Positions 32,989 to 40,654 of a stretch of DNA of 64,000 bases are shown one piece after another. The translations under genes were made by a program, and so were the position numbers. Source of the stretch: UBA11051 sp964390495 (GTDB lineage Bacteria; Armatimonadota; Zipacnadia; Zipacnadales; UBA11051); assembly GCA_964390495.1 (NCBI GenBank), contig CAYMIN010000001.1:62001-126000 (forward strand), in the 5' to 3' direction. The notes under the pieces were generated by a model. The model was not told the DNA's origin. It did no database searches and saw only the letters and a program-made list of their open reading frames with translations. Positions within the stretch are counted from its first letter, which is position 1; each line of letters starts with the position of its first letter.

Positions 32989-33951
32989 CTACAACGGCTG
33001 CTGCGCCAACTGCTCGACTTCCTGCCAGGTCGGCAAGGACCGCATGTCGGCAGAGCGGCTGATCCGCAGGGCCGCCGCGTCACAGGCAAGGCGTCCGACC
33101 TGCTGAACCGGCAGATCGGCCAGATAGGCGGCGACCAGCCCGGCATGGAAAGTGTCGCCGGCGCCGATGTCATAAGTTACCTCCACCCGCCTCGGCCCTA
33201 TAGTGTGCAACCGGCCTTCTGCATATAGGTATGCCCCATTTTCACCATCAGTAATCGCGATTAACTTCGCTCCCCTTGCAGCAATCGCAGCCGCGGCCTG
33301 GCTCGGGTCATGCTCACCGGTGAAGAGTTGCGCCTCGGCGCGGTTCATCAGCACGATGTCGGCCAGGGCGAAGGCCTGGTGCTGGACCGCGATGATCTGT
33401 GCGACCGGCTCCTGCCACGAGTCCGGTCGGTAATTGGCCGCATAGACCACTTCCTGACCGCCAGCCTTGGCATTCCGCGCCGCCTGCATCGTGGCATCCC
33501 GCAGCGGCTGCTTGCGGATCGTGGCCTCACTGAAGTCGAAGAGCCGCGCCCGGCCAAGTGTCTCCGGGCCGAGCTCCTCGGCCTGCAGGCCAGCCATCGG
33601 GTCGCAGTGGCCGGCAAAGCGGTAGAAATAGAACCGCTTGGCCCCGGTCTGGTCCATCCAGCAGAAGGACACGGGGGTGAGCTGTCCCGCCACCGGGCCG
33701 GCCAGGCCCTCGGTCACCACGCCAAAGCTGTTGAGCTTGCCCAGCAGCCACTGTCCCAGCTCATCGTCGCCGACACGAGTGATGAAGCCGGTCTTGACCC
33801 CCAGCCGTGCTAGAGCAACGGCGAAATTCGAGGCGGCACCGGAGGGCAAAGCCAGGTACGCATCGGCGCGGGTGAGATCGAGGCCGCTCTGCTGCGGAGT
33901 CATCTCCACCAGGCATGAACCTAGCGCGATTACCTGCAAATCCGGCGTCAA
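32989..33951 (-). CDS. PfkB-family carbohydrate kinase
   Basis: A 320-residue ribokinase-like sugar kinase. The N-terminal signature region reads LPSGAASNFAVALARLGVKTGFITRVGDD. The C-terminal PfkB signature with the catalytic base and anion hole is YDIGAGDTFHAGLVAAYL (D near residue 275). Family members phosphorylate fructose, ribose, 2-keto-3-deoxygluconate or adenosine. The sequence does not decide which. The start is a TTG at 33951 with AAGGA about 10 nt upstream. The L,D-transpeptidase gene follows on the same strand. Confidence 0.92.
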   Translation of the reverse strand: MTPDLQVIALGSCLVEMTPQQSGLDLTRADAYLALPSGAASNFAVALARLGVKTGFITRVGDDELGQWLLGKLNSFGVVTEGLAGPVAGQLTPVSFCWMDQTGAKRFYFYRFAGHCDPMAGLQAEELGPETLGRARLFDFSEATIRKQPLRDATMQAARNAKAGGQEVVYAANYRPDSWQEPVAQIIAVQHQAFALADIVLMNRAEAQLFTGEHDPSQAAAAIAARGAKLIAITDGENGAYLYAEGRLHTIGPRRVEVTYDIGAGDTFHAGLVAAYLADLPVQQVGRLACDAAALRISRSADMRSLPTWQEVEQLAQQPL

Positions 33952-34134
33952 GCTGGGATATCCTTTCGGCGCTGCAAATCTCCGCAGCGACCACGACTCG
34001 TTCGCCGGCTGAGCCGCCGTGACCTGCCACGGTGGCTTGACTGCTTGATGCCGGTACCGACAAGACAGGACTCGCGGCTGCTACGGGCGAATCTTTTAGG
34101 AGGAAGCGGCTATTCGGGAAGGGAGTATGGCAAT

Positions 34135-36753
34135 ATGCCATATCGCGTGGGCGTGATTGTTGCGTTGCTCTGTGTCACTGCCGCGGAACCGGTGTGGGCT
34201 CAGGGCGCGGCTGAGAACTTGCTGGCGAATCCTGATCTGGCGAGAAACATCGAGGGTTGGGGATCACATGAGGGCACAAAGCTGCAGTGGGAGGCGGAAC
34301 GCGGCAAGGCGGCTCCGGGCAGCTTGATGGTGCCGGGCCAGGGCGGCAGGCAAGCAGCGGTGCAGGACATCAAGCTCGCCACACCGTGCAACTGCCTGGA
34401 GTTCTCGGGTTGGTCCTACTGCGAGCGCCTCGACGGTGTAGGCCCGACGGTGGCTCTCGATCTGGGCATCACGCTGGATAATGGGCAGCTCGTATGGTTC
34501 GTGCCGATGGGAGCGAGATTGGCCAAGAGTGGGGCGGATTGGCAGCAGCTTACCGGCCGCTATCTGGCTCCCGAGGGGCGCAGCGTCGTGAGCCTCAAGT
34601 TCTTTTGCCTCAACTACCGCAACAGCGCGCCGGCGTGGTTTGATGACCTGTCTTTATGGGCCTCGCAATTGAGAGTGGAAGCCGCCGAGGTGACTATCCT
34701 GGCAGCGATGAGCGCCGAGGGCAAGCAGCGGGAGGCGCACCTGCGCTCAGCGGCAGACATGATGCTGGATAAACCAATCGCGACCTCGCCGTTGGTGCCT
34801 TCAGTAGATGAATGTAAGCTGCTGCTCGTGCCGGAGTGGGAGAACAATGACAGGTTCCTGGAGCAGGTCAAGACCTTCTGCTACCTCGGCGGGCGGGTGG
34901 CCTTGGCCGACCTGCCGACTAAGGGCACCGGTCTGGCGATGTGGTACTGGCTGTTCGACGGTGTCCGCAAGGACCAGATGGTTACCGACAGCAGCGGGAT
35001 GGCTGTGGCATGGACCCCCGGTCATCAGCCGTCATCGAAGCAACTCGGTGAAGCCGTGAGCAAGCTCCTGGCTACGGAACTGCAGCTTCCGCCCGCACCG
35101 CAACCCTTTGCTGCCTGGTCTGCACCGAAGTTGAGCTTTGACGAGCACGCGGTGTACCTTAACGGGGAGCCGAGGCTGCTTTTCGCCGCCGGTGCGTACA
35201 GCGTGGGGGCGGACTGGACCGATCCGGCTACCGATATGGCCGAGTTCGCGGAACTGGGCATGAACGCGGTCGTGCTGTACGTCAATACCGCATATTCCGT
35301 AGAGGATTTGTGTGAGATCCTGGATGCGGCCCATGAGTACGGCCTGCACTGCCTGCTCTATCTCAGACACGGGCGCGGGACGCATCATCCGGGGCGTCCG
35401 TGGCGGGCGGAGTGGATCGCGAAGTTCTCGGTGCTGGCCGGGCACCCGGCCTTCCTGGCCTGGCTGACCGGCGACGATGTGTTTGCTCGGCACCAGGATA
35501 TGATGATCCGCACACGGGAGCTGATCCGGCACTATGATAAGCGCGGGCTGATCTGCATGACGCTGATGGACCTGCGGCGGCCTGAGCATTCCGAGCCAGG
35601 CCACTGGCGGCGCTGGGACCAAGCCTTCGACTTCCCGGTGCCGTATGTCTATACGCTGCAGCGGGGGGAGGGCTTTGCGACCGGCAGCGCCATGCTCGGC
35701 GGCCTGATTGACCTGCAGCGGCTCGGCGATAATGCCGACAAATGCTTCCCCCAAATGCCGCACTTCCAGTGGGTGCAGGCCCACATGCAGCAGGATATGT
35801 GGAAGAAGCTGGGCCTGGCCGTTGAGGAGCGCTGGCTGCCGACGCCCGAGCAGCAGGCATTGTTGCTGCTCCATGCGCTTGCCGGTGGCGCCGATGGTCT
35901 GCTCTACTTCACCCATCTATCTATCACCGTGCAGGCCGGAGGACTAGGCCGCCGCTGGCAATTGAAGATACTACACCATCAGCTCAAGCCGATTTCCAGA
36001 ATCCTGCTGCTGGGCAACAGACAGCACCTGGAAGTTGAGGGGGAGGCGGCTGCGACGCTGTTTGATACCGGCGCGCAGGCGGTTGTGCTGGTGCGGCGGG
36101 TGCATCAATTCGACCAGGCACAAGTCAATGTCGGCAGTCCGGTCATGGTTACCCTGAAGCTGCCGGAAAAGTTCGAGGGCACCAGCCTCGTGCGAATAAC
36201 GCCGTTGGCGACAAGTGAACCGCTGACCGTACTGGATGCGAAGCTGACACTTGAGGGTTTCGCCGGCTGGGAGATTGTGGCGCACTCGGCCAATCAGGAG
36301 GACCTAGCCGGCTGGAATGCGGCGCTGCAGCAGGATTCGGCGGCGCTCCGCGAGGCCACCGTCGAGATGCTGCGGGATACCTACCTCAAGACGCAGGCGG
36401 TGATGCAGGTGCTGGACAGAGCCAACCTGACCTCGCCCGGGGCGCGGGAACTGATGGCGCGCTTCGCGGCCCTGGAGGCTTTCGTCCCCGCCGGGGACCT
36501 GGCGGCGCATGAATTCATGCAGGTTGCCGAGGCGCGTCGCGGCTTACTGGGCCAAGTGCAGGAGCGGCATCTGGCTGAGGCGGCTGCTTTCTGGGCTGCC
36601 CGGTCACAGCAGCCCCTACCGGAGGCGGCTCGGACTTTCTATGGACTGCCTCACTTCTATCAGCAGGCGGGGACGAAGCTGGATTACGAACCGGGCCTGA
36701 TGGGTAAGATGATTGAGGCGTCAGGATCGCAGGGCGCGGACAAGGAGCGTTGA
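34135..36753 (+). CDS. Large secreted protein with carbohydrate-binding-like and TIM-barrel domains
   Basis: An 872-residue secreted protein. A signal peptide (VGVIVALLCVTAAEPVWA) is followed by a jelly-roll CBM-like domain (about 25-180: NLLANPDLARNIEGWGSHEG ... AWFDDLSLWA). The region at about 345-600 reads as a (beta/alpha)8 barrel, with AVYLNGEPRLLFAAGAYSVG, ELGMNAVVLYVNT, AHEYGLHCLLYL and HPAFLAWLTGDDV. The last 200 residues are helical. The barrel layout suggests a glycoside hydrolase (GH5-like or related) but I cannot name a family or catalytic glutamates. GGGAG lies 9 nt before the ATG. Its stop lies just upstream of the ubiquitin-like locus promoter. Confidence 0.8.
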   Translation: MPYRVGVIVALLCVTAAEPVWAQGAAENLLANPDLARNIEGWGSHEGTKLQWEAERGKAAPGSLMVPGQGGRQAAVQDIKLATPCNCLEFSGWSYCERLDGVGPTVALDLGITLDNGQLVWFVPMGARLAKSGADWQQLTGRYLAPEGRSVVSLKFFCLNYRNSAPAWFDDLSLWASQLRVEAAEVTILAAMSAEGKQREAHLRSAADMMLDKPIATSPLVPSVDECKLLLVPEWENNDRFLEQVKTFCYLGGRVALADLPTKGTGLAMWYWLFDGVRKDQMVTDSSGMAVAWTPGHQPSSKQLGEAVSKLLATELQLPPAPQPFAAWSAPKLSFDEHAVYLNGEPRLLFAAGAYSVGADWTDPATDMAEFAELGMNAVVLYVNTAYSVEDLCEILDAAHEYGLHCLLYLRHGRGTHHPGRPWRAEWIAKFSVLAGHPAFLAWLTGDDVFARHQDMMIRTRELIRHYDKRGLICMTLMDLRRPEHSEPGHWRRWDQAFDFPVPYVYTLQRGEGFATGSAMLGGLIDLQRLGDNADKCFPQMPHFQWVQAHMQQDMWKKLGLAVEERWLPTPEQQALLLLHALAGGADGLLYFTHLSITVQAGGLGRRWQLKILHHQLKPISRILLLGNRQHLEVEGEAAATLFDTGAQAVVLVRRVHQFDQAQVNVGSPVMVTLKLPEKFEGTSLVRITPLATSEPLTVLDAKLTLEGFAGWEIVAHSANQEDLAGWNAALQQDSAALREATVEMLRDTYLKTQAVMQVLDRANLTSPGARELMARFAALEAFVPAGDLAAHEFMQVAEARRGLLGQVQERHLAEAAAFWAARSQQPLPEAARTFYGLPHFYQQAGTKLDYEPGLMGKMIEASGSQGADKER

Positions 36754-36795
36754 GGCGAGCGGCCGGGAACGAGGGAGCCGGTAGCACGCATTCCT

Positions 36796-36825
36796 TTGTC
36801 ACAACACCCATTTTTGTGGTAAAAT
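36796..36825 (+). promoter_or_regulatory. Promoter of the ubiquitin-like locus
   Basis: TTGTCA (36796-36801), an 18-bp spacer and TAAAAT (36820-36825) match the sigma-70 consensus at five of six positions in each box. Transcription would start near 36832. This places the promoter directly before the first E2-like gene and argues against translation from the ATG at 36824. Confidence 0.6.
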
Positions 36826-36883
36826 GGCACAAACCGGTTTCTGCACTGAGGCACCGGATTTTCTGGTTTCTGGGTGCACTTCT

Positions 36884-37384
36884 ATGGACAAATATACGGC
36901 TGAAATGCGAAGTAGCCCACGAATGCGGCGGCTGTGGGCTGATTACATGGCGCTGAGCGAATTGGTCAAGCTCAGCGATCTGATCGAGGTCTCTGCCGGC
37001 GGCGACCCGGCGGACCGCTACCGAGTGCTGTACCGATGCCGCAGTCTGATAGTGGTGCCGGGCCAGGATGAGCCCGAGGTTGCAGACCGACACATGTGTG
37101 ATATCTATCTGCACCGCGATTACCCGCAGCGGCCGCCGTACCTGCTCTGGCGCACCGCGATCTTTCATCCCAACATCATGCCGCCGGAACGCGGCGGGGC
37201 GGTGTGCATCGGTGCCTGGAGCCCCGGCGAGAGCCTGCCCAGCCTTGTTTTGCGAGTCGGGGAAATGATACAGTATAGGAACTTTGACCTGGATGACGTG
37301 CTCAACGAAGCCGCCGTGAAGTGGGCCAAGGACCATCAGGACCGGTTGCCGATTGACGACAGGCCGCTGGCACCTGGCTACTGA
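36884..37384 (+). CDS. E2 ubiquitin-conjugating-enzyme-like protein, first copy
   Basis: A 166-residue UBC-fold protein, predicted to carry an activated ubiquitin-like protein as a thioester. The E2 hallmarks are clear: the strand run CDIYLHRDYPQRPPYLLWRT, the HPN motif (IFHPNI, 95-97) and, 11 residues on, the presumed catalytic cysteine C108 in GGAVCIGAW. The C-terminal helix PSLVLRVGEMIQYRNFD follows. It resembles the second E2 of the locus (41726-42265), sharing IFHPN, CIG, GE and IGxMIQY, but ends at PIDDRPLAPGY without the acidic tail. The start is uncertain: ATG 36884 and 36905 are both downstream of the promoter and neither has a good Shine-Dalgarno. The stop lies 24 bp before the HtrA-type gene. 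Confidence 0.88.
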   Translation: MDKYTAEMRSSPRMRRLWADYMALSELVKLSDLIEVSAGGDPADRYRVLYRCRSLIVVPGQDEPEVADRHMCDIYLHRDYPQRPPYLLWRTAIFHPNIMPPERGGAVCIGAWSPGESLPSLVLRVGEMIQYRNFDLDDVLNEAAVKWAKDHQDRLPIDDRPLAPGY

Positions 37385-37408
37385 CAAGAACCTGTGGAGG
37401 CGATAGTC

Positions 37409-38410
37409 ATGTCCCGACGATGCTGGTTGCTGAGTGCTGTTTGCTGTGCGACACTGCTGCTGGCGGCGGTGTGCAGCGCGGATTTCAGCCAGGCCTTCAA
37501 GCAGATTGATCCGGCTGTGGTCACCATCGCCGCCGGCGAGCGCTCCGGTTCCGGTTTCATCGTCTCCGCCGACGGCCATGTCGTCACCAACCGCCATGTG
37601 GTGGAGGGGGACGAGGACGCACCGATCAAGGTCAAGCTGCAGAACAACGAGGAGATTGAGGCAACCATCGCTCACAGTTCTCTCGAGCGCGACTTGTGTG
37701 TCCTGAAGATCGCGCGCACCAACCTGCCGGTGGTGCAGTTCGCCTCCTCGGACAAGCTGGAATCGGGGCAGGAGATCGCGGCTATCGGCGCTCCGCTGGG
37801 TCTGGAGCATTCCCTGACACGAGGTGCCATATCAGCGCTGGCGCGCGAGATCGAGGGCAAGCCATATATTCAGATCGACGCGGCGCTGAATGAGGGCAAC
37901 TCCGGCGGCCCACTGATCAACGAGGACGGCCGGGTAATCGGTGTGGCGGTGATGGTGGCCGAGGAAGCGGAGAGGGTCGGCTTCGCCATCCCCAGCGTCG
38001 CGGTGATGCAGTTTCTCCAGGCCAATGGACTGAACTACAATGTTGCGCTGGGGGAGGCTCCGGCACCGTCAGCAGCACCCGAGGAGCCTGAAACTGAGAC
38101 TGCCGAAGCCGAGGCGGAAGAGCCGGTACCGGAGGCGGGGCCTACAGAGGCTGCGCCCGAGGCGGAGGCGGCCGGTGCCAGAGCCGGCCAACCCCAGACC
38201 GGCGCTTCGTGGCTGGTCCTGGTGATCGTTATCAGCTTCGTGGTAGCGCTGCTCACGGCCCTGGTGGTGGGCCTGATAATCACGCGGCGGACACCGGGCC
38301 CGACGGCCCAAGTCGCCGGCGGTGCGCCGACACAACCGCTTGCGCCGCCACCACCGGCAGCCCCCGAACAGGAAGACGATCTTAGCGACATCGAGATAGA
38401 CTTGCACTAA
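37409..38410 (+). CDS. HtrA/DegP-like trypsin-fold serine protease with C-terminal membrane anchor
   Basis: A 333-residue protein with a signal peptide (CCATLLLAAVCSA, about 12-24), then an S1C protease domain with the full triad H63 (TNRHVVEG), D95 (ERDLCVLKI) and S165 (NEGNSGGPL). There is no PDZ domain. An acidic Pro/Ala/Glu linker (215-262) leads to a membrane helix (268-291) followed by TRR, so the last 40 residues should be cytoplasmic. They end in EDDLSDIEIDLH, which carries the short motif shared by other proteins of this locus. The start ATG 37409 has GGAGG 8 nt upstream. The ubiquitin-fold gene begins 12 bp after its stop, so the operon link is firm. Confidence 0.92.
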   Translation: MSRRCWLLSAVCCATLLLAAVCSADFSQAFKQIDPAVVTIAAGERSGSGFIVSADGHVVTNRHVVEGDEDAPIKVKLQNNEEIEATIAHSSLERDLCVLKIARTNLPVVQFASSDKLESGQEIAAIGAPLGLEHSLTRGAISALAREIEGKPYIQIDAALNEGNSGGPLINEDGRVIGVAVMVAEEAERVGFAIPSVAVMQFLQANGLNYNVALGEAPAPSAAPEEPETETAEAEAEEPVPEAGPTEAAPEAEAAGARAGQPQTGASWLVLVIVISFVVALLTALVVGLIITRRTPGPTAQVAGGAPTQPLAPPPPAAPEQEDDLSDIEIDLH

Positions 38411-38422
38411 GGAGGCTTTGCA

Positions 38423-38692
38423 GTGGGAAAAGTAAAGGTCACAATCATGGATACAACCGGCAGCAAATCCCAGGAGGCTTCGCTGCCCGACGACGCCCCC
38501 GTGCGCCGCATCATCGCCAAGCTGGTGCAGATGATGAGCCTGCCGACTACCGGGCCCGACGGCCAGCCGATGAGCTACAAGTTCCACCACAAGGCCTCCG
38601 GAACCCAGCTTGCCGATGAGCAGACCCTGGCTGACGCCAAGGTGCAGGACGGCGACGTGCTGCGCTTGCAGCCGGAAATCACCGCGGGTTAG
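38423..38692 (+). CDS. Ubiquitin-fold protein, YukD/EsaB-like
   Basis: An 89-residue beta-grasp protein. The order is strand KVKVTIMDTTG, strand EASLPDDAP, helix VRRIIAKLVQMMSLP, strand SYKFHHKASGTQL, then DEQTLADAKVQDGDVLRLQPE. The last part matches the L..A.V.DGD.L.L signature of YukD/EsaB. It ends EITAG: a single C-terminal glycine rather than the usual di-glycine. It is presumably the modifier activated by the neighbouring E1. The start is GTG with GGAGG 7 nt upstream. It lies 12 bp after the protease gene and 14 bp before the E1 gene. Confidence 0.88.
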   Translation: MGKVKVTIMDTTGSKSQEASLPDDAPVRRIIAKLVQMMSLPTTGPDGQPMSYKFHHKASGTQLADEQTLADAKVQDGDVLRLQPEITAG

Positions 38693-38706
38693 GCGGTCGC
38701 CGCCCG

Positions 38707-39933
38707 ATGAATGACCGACAAGCTCAGGATGAGGCTGTAGAGGTCACCTTCCCGGAGCCAATCGACGTTGACCTGCACGAAGACCGATACCATCGGCTGC
38801 GGCTGATCCAGTGGTGGGACCAAGAGCGGCTGCAGAACGCGCGGGTATTGGTTGTGGGGGCCGGTGCTCTGGGCAACGAGATCCTCAAGAACATCGCCCT
38901 ACTTGGCATCGGCCGCACCATGATCGTGGACCTAGACACCATCGAGGAGTCCAACCTGACGCGCTCGATTCTGTTCCGATCCTCCGATAACGGTCAGGAA
39001 AAGGCGGTGGTGGCAGCCCGCGCCGGGATGGAGATCAACCCCGACATCAGGGTCGAGGGCCGCAACGCCGATATCAACTACGATGTCGGCCTGGGGGTAT
39101 TCGGCGAGATGGATATCGTCTTCGGTGCTCTGGATAACCGCGAGGCGCGGGTGACGATGAACTCGGCATGTTACAAGCTGGGGGTGCCATTCGTTGATGG
39201 GGCAATTGAAGTGACAAATGGGATGGTGCGAGTGTTTGTGGGCGGTGAGGACCAGCCCTGTTACGAATGTACCATGTCCGACTTGGACTACCAGTTGCTG
39301 AATATGCGGCGTTCTTGTGCGCTCTTGACGCGGGAGGAGATTCTGGAGGGTAAGGTGCCGACGACTCCAACCATCGGTTCTATCGTCGCCGGCATGCAGG
39401 TGCAAGAGGCCATCAAGCTGCTCCACGCCGACCGCGGCTTGCCGACCTTGGCGGGTAAAGGCTATTTCGTCAATACCCTTACCCATGACTCTTACATCAT
39501 CAACTACCAGCGCCGTGAGGACTGCCCGGCCCACGAGACACTGGAAGATATTCAACAACTCGAGGCCCGCAGCACGGAGCTGACCGGGGCCCAAGCGCTG
39601 GAGATGGTGCGGTCTGAAGTATCTGCCGAGGCAGTCGTCGAGTTTCACCGGGAGCTATGCACGCGGCTTTATTGCCCCAAGTGCGACGAATACGAGGACT
39701 ATTTCCGTTCGCTGGGCAAGCTCTCGGTCAAAGAGGCCGAGTGCCCGCACTGTGAGACGATGCGGGAGCCGGAGCTGACCCACAGCCTCAACGGGACCGA
39801 GGATTACCTGGACAAGACGCTAGCCGAGCTGGGGCTGCCGCTCTACGATATAATTACGGGCCGGGCCGGCTGGGACATGAAGCATTTTCTGATCGCCGGC
39901 GACCGTGAGGCAGCCTTGGGCTGCATCGCGTGA
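38707..39933 (+). CDS. E1/ThiF-family ubiquitin-activating-like enzyme
   Basis: A 408-residue adenylating enzyme expected to activate the C-terminus of the ubiquitin-fold protein. The nucleotide-binding loop is GAGALG (51-56). D75/D77, N83 and R86 (ESNLTRSILF), K99 (GQEKAVVAA) and D143 (GALDNREAR) are all present. C185/C188 (CYEC) with C323/C326 (CPKC) or C346/C349 (CPHC) would bind zinc. The usual catalytic-cysteine position near PTTPTIGSIVAG (218-229) has Thr, so the transfer cysteine may be C204 (RRSCALL). A C-terminal domain of about 140 residues could recruit E2. The N-terminus carries EPIDVDLHED, an instance of the locus motif. Confidence 0.92.
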   Translation: MNDRQAQDEAVEVTFPEPIDVDLHEDRYHRLRLIQWWDQERLQNARVLVVGAGALGNEILKNIALLGIGRTMIVDLDTIEESNLTRSILFRSSDNGQEKAVVAARAGMEINPDIRVEGRNADINYDVGLGVFGEMDIVFGALDNREARVTMNSACYKLGVPFVDGAIEVTNGMVRVFVGGEDQPCYECTMSDLDYQLLNMRRSCALLTREEILEGKVPTTPTIGSIVAGMQVQEAIKLLHADRGLPTLAGKGYFVNTLTHDSYIINYQRREDCPAHETLEDIQQLEARSTELTGAQALEMVRSEVSAEAVVEFHRELCTRLYCPKCDEYEDYFRSLGKLSVKEAECPHCETMREPELTHSLNGTEDYLDKTLAELGLPLYDIITGRAGWDMKHFLIAGDREAALGCIA

Positions 39934-40092
39934 GGCCAGCGCAGGCTGTGGGCAAGGGGACGACATGCCTGTTCGGGGTGCCCGGCGCCAGTGCTGATTA
40001 TCCGGAATAGCAGTCGCTCCAGAAGCGGAGAATTGAGGGGTACGCCCGTAGAATCTCACCTGCCTTCAGCAAGCAACAGGGAGGCAAAGACC

Positions 40093-40368
40093 ATGAAGCG
40101 GACATATACAGTAATTCTCGCCAAGGAGCCGGAAGGTGGCTATCTGGTGATTGTGCCGGCCCTGCCGGGGTGCTTAACCGAGGGTGACACCATACCGGAG
40201 GCGCTGGCAATGGCCCAGGAGGCCATAGAGTGCTACCTAGAGAGCCTGCTGCAGCATGGTGAACCGGTGCCCGAGGATGGCCCGGTCCTGAGCTTTGAGC
40301 GGGGAAACGTGACTGAGGGGTTCCTGTTCCGCGTGACGGCCAACCCCGAGGTGCGTGTATATGTCTAA
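40093..40368 (+). CDS. hicB: HicB-family antitoxin
   Basis: A 91-residue protein with the partial RNase-H-like HicB fold: TYTVILAKEPEGGYLVIVPALPGCLTEGDT, then EALAMAQEAIECYLESLLQHGEPVP. There is no extra C-terminal DNA-binding domain, so it is the short form. HicB proteins neutralise the HicA mRNA interferase. GGGAGG lies about 9 nt before the ATG. Its stop overlaps the hicA start by 8 bp, the usual translational coupling, although hicA is disrupted here. The pair lies between the E1 and JAB genes of the ubiquitin-like locus. Confidence 0.9.
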   Translation: MKRTYTVILAKEPEGGYLVIVPALPGCLTEGDTIPEALAMAQEAIECYLESLLQHGEPVPEDGPVLSFERGNVTEGFLFRVTANPEVRVYV

Positions 40369-40594
40369 GCTGCCCCGAGTGACCGGCAAGGAAATGGTGC
40401 GGGCGCTACGGAGGGCAGGCTTTGTAGAAGATCGGCAGAAGGGCAGTCATCTGACTTTGCTTCAACCTGAGACGGGTCTCAGAACGGTTGTGCCGATACG
40501 CGGTCGCGCCCTGTGACCAGGTCTCACCCACAACATCCTCAAACAGGCCGGCTTGACTGCGGACGACCTATGGCGGCTGCTGAAATCGGAGGCG
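40361..40594 (+). pseudogene. hicA: hicA toxin gene interrupted by an in-frame TGA
   Basis: HicA is a small double-stranded-RNA-binding-fold mRNA interferase. The reading frame begins MSKLPRVTGKEMVRALRRAGF and contains the expected catalytic histidine in QKGSHLTLL. It then stops at TGA 40514-40516 after VPIRGRAL. The same frame continues directly with PGLTHNILKQAGLTADDL and LWRLLKSEA, which is the missing HicA C-terminus (PGxxxxILKQAGL is typical). A single nonsense change therefore splits an otherwise intact gene. The toxin is probably dead or truncated to 51 residues. Without the TGA the frame would run on into the JAB gene. Confidence 0.85.
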
Positions 40595-40654
40595 GCGCAC
40601 GCAGGCAAGCAATGTGAGTATCCGCACGGGCCGAGGGAAGAAAGGAGCTGGGGG

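Noticed and set aside
35032..35916. 294-codon minus-strand open frame
   Set aside because: Antisense to the TIM-barrel protein gene; histidine/glutamine-rich shadow composition.
36515..37810. 431-codon minus-strand open frame across the first E2 and HtrA genes
   Set aside because: It is antisense to two genes with catalytic motifs and ribosome binding sites; no recognisable domain.
40553..40654. N-terminal extension of the JAB protein to a TTG
   Set aside because: The extra residues are the C-terminus of the broken HicA; ATG 40655 has its own AGGAG.
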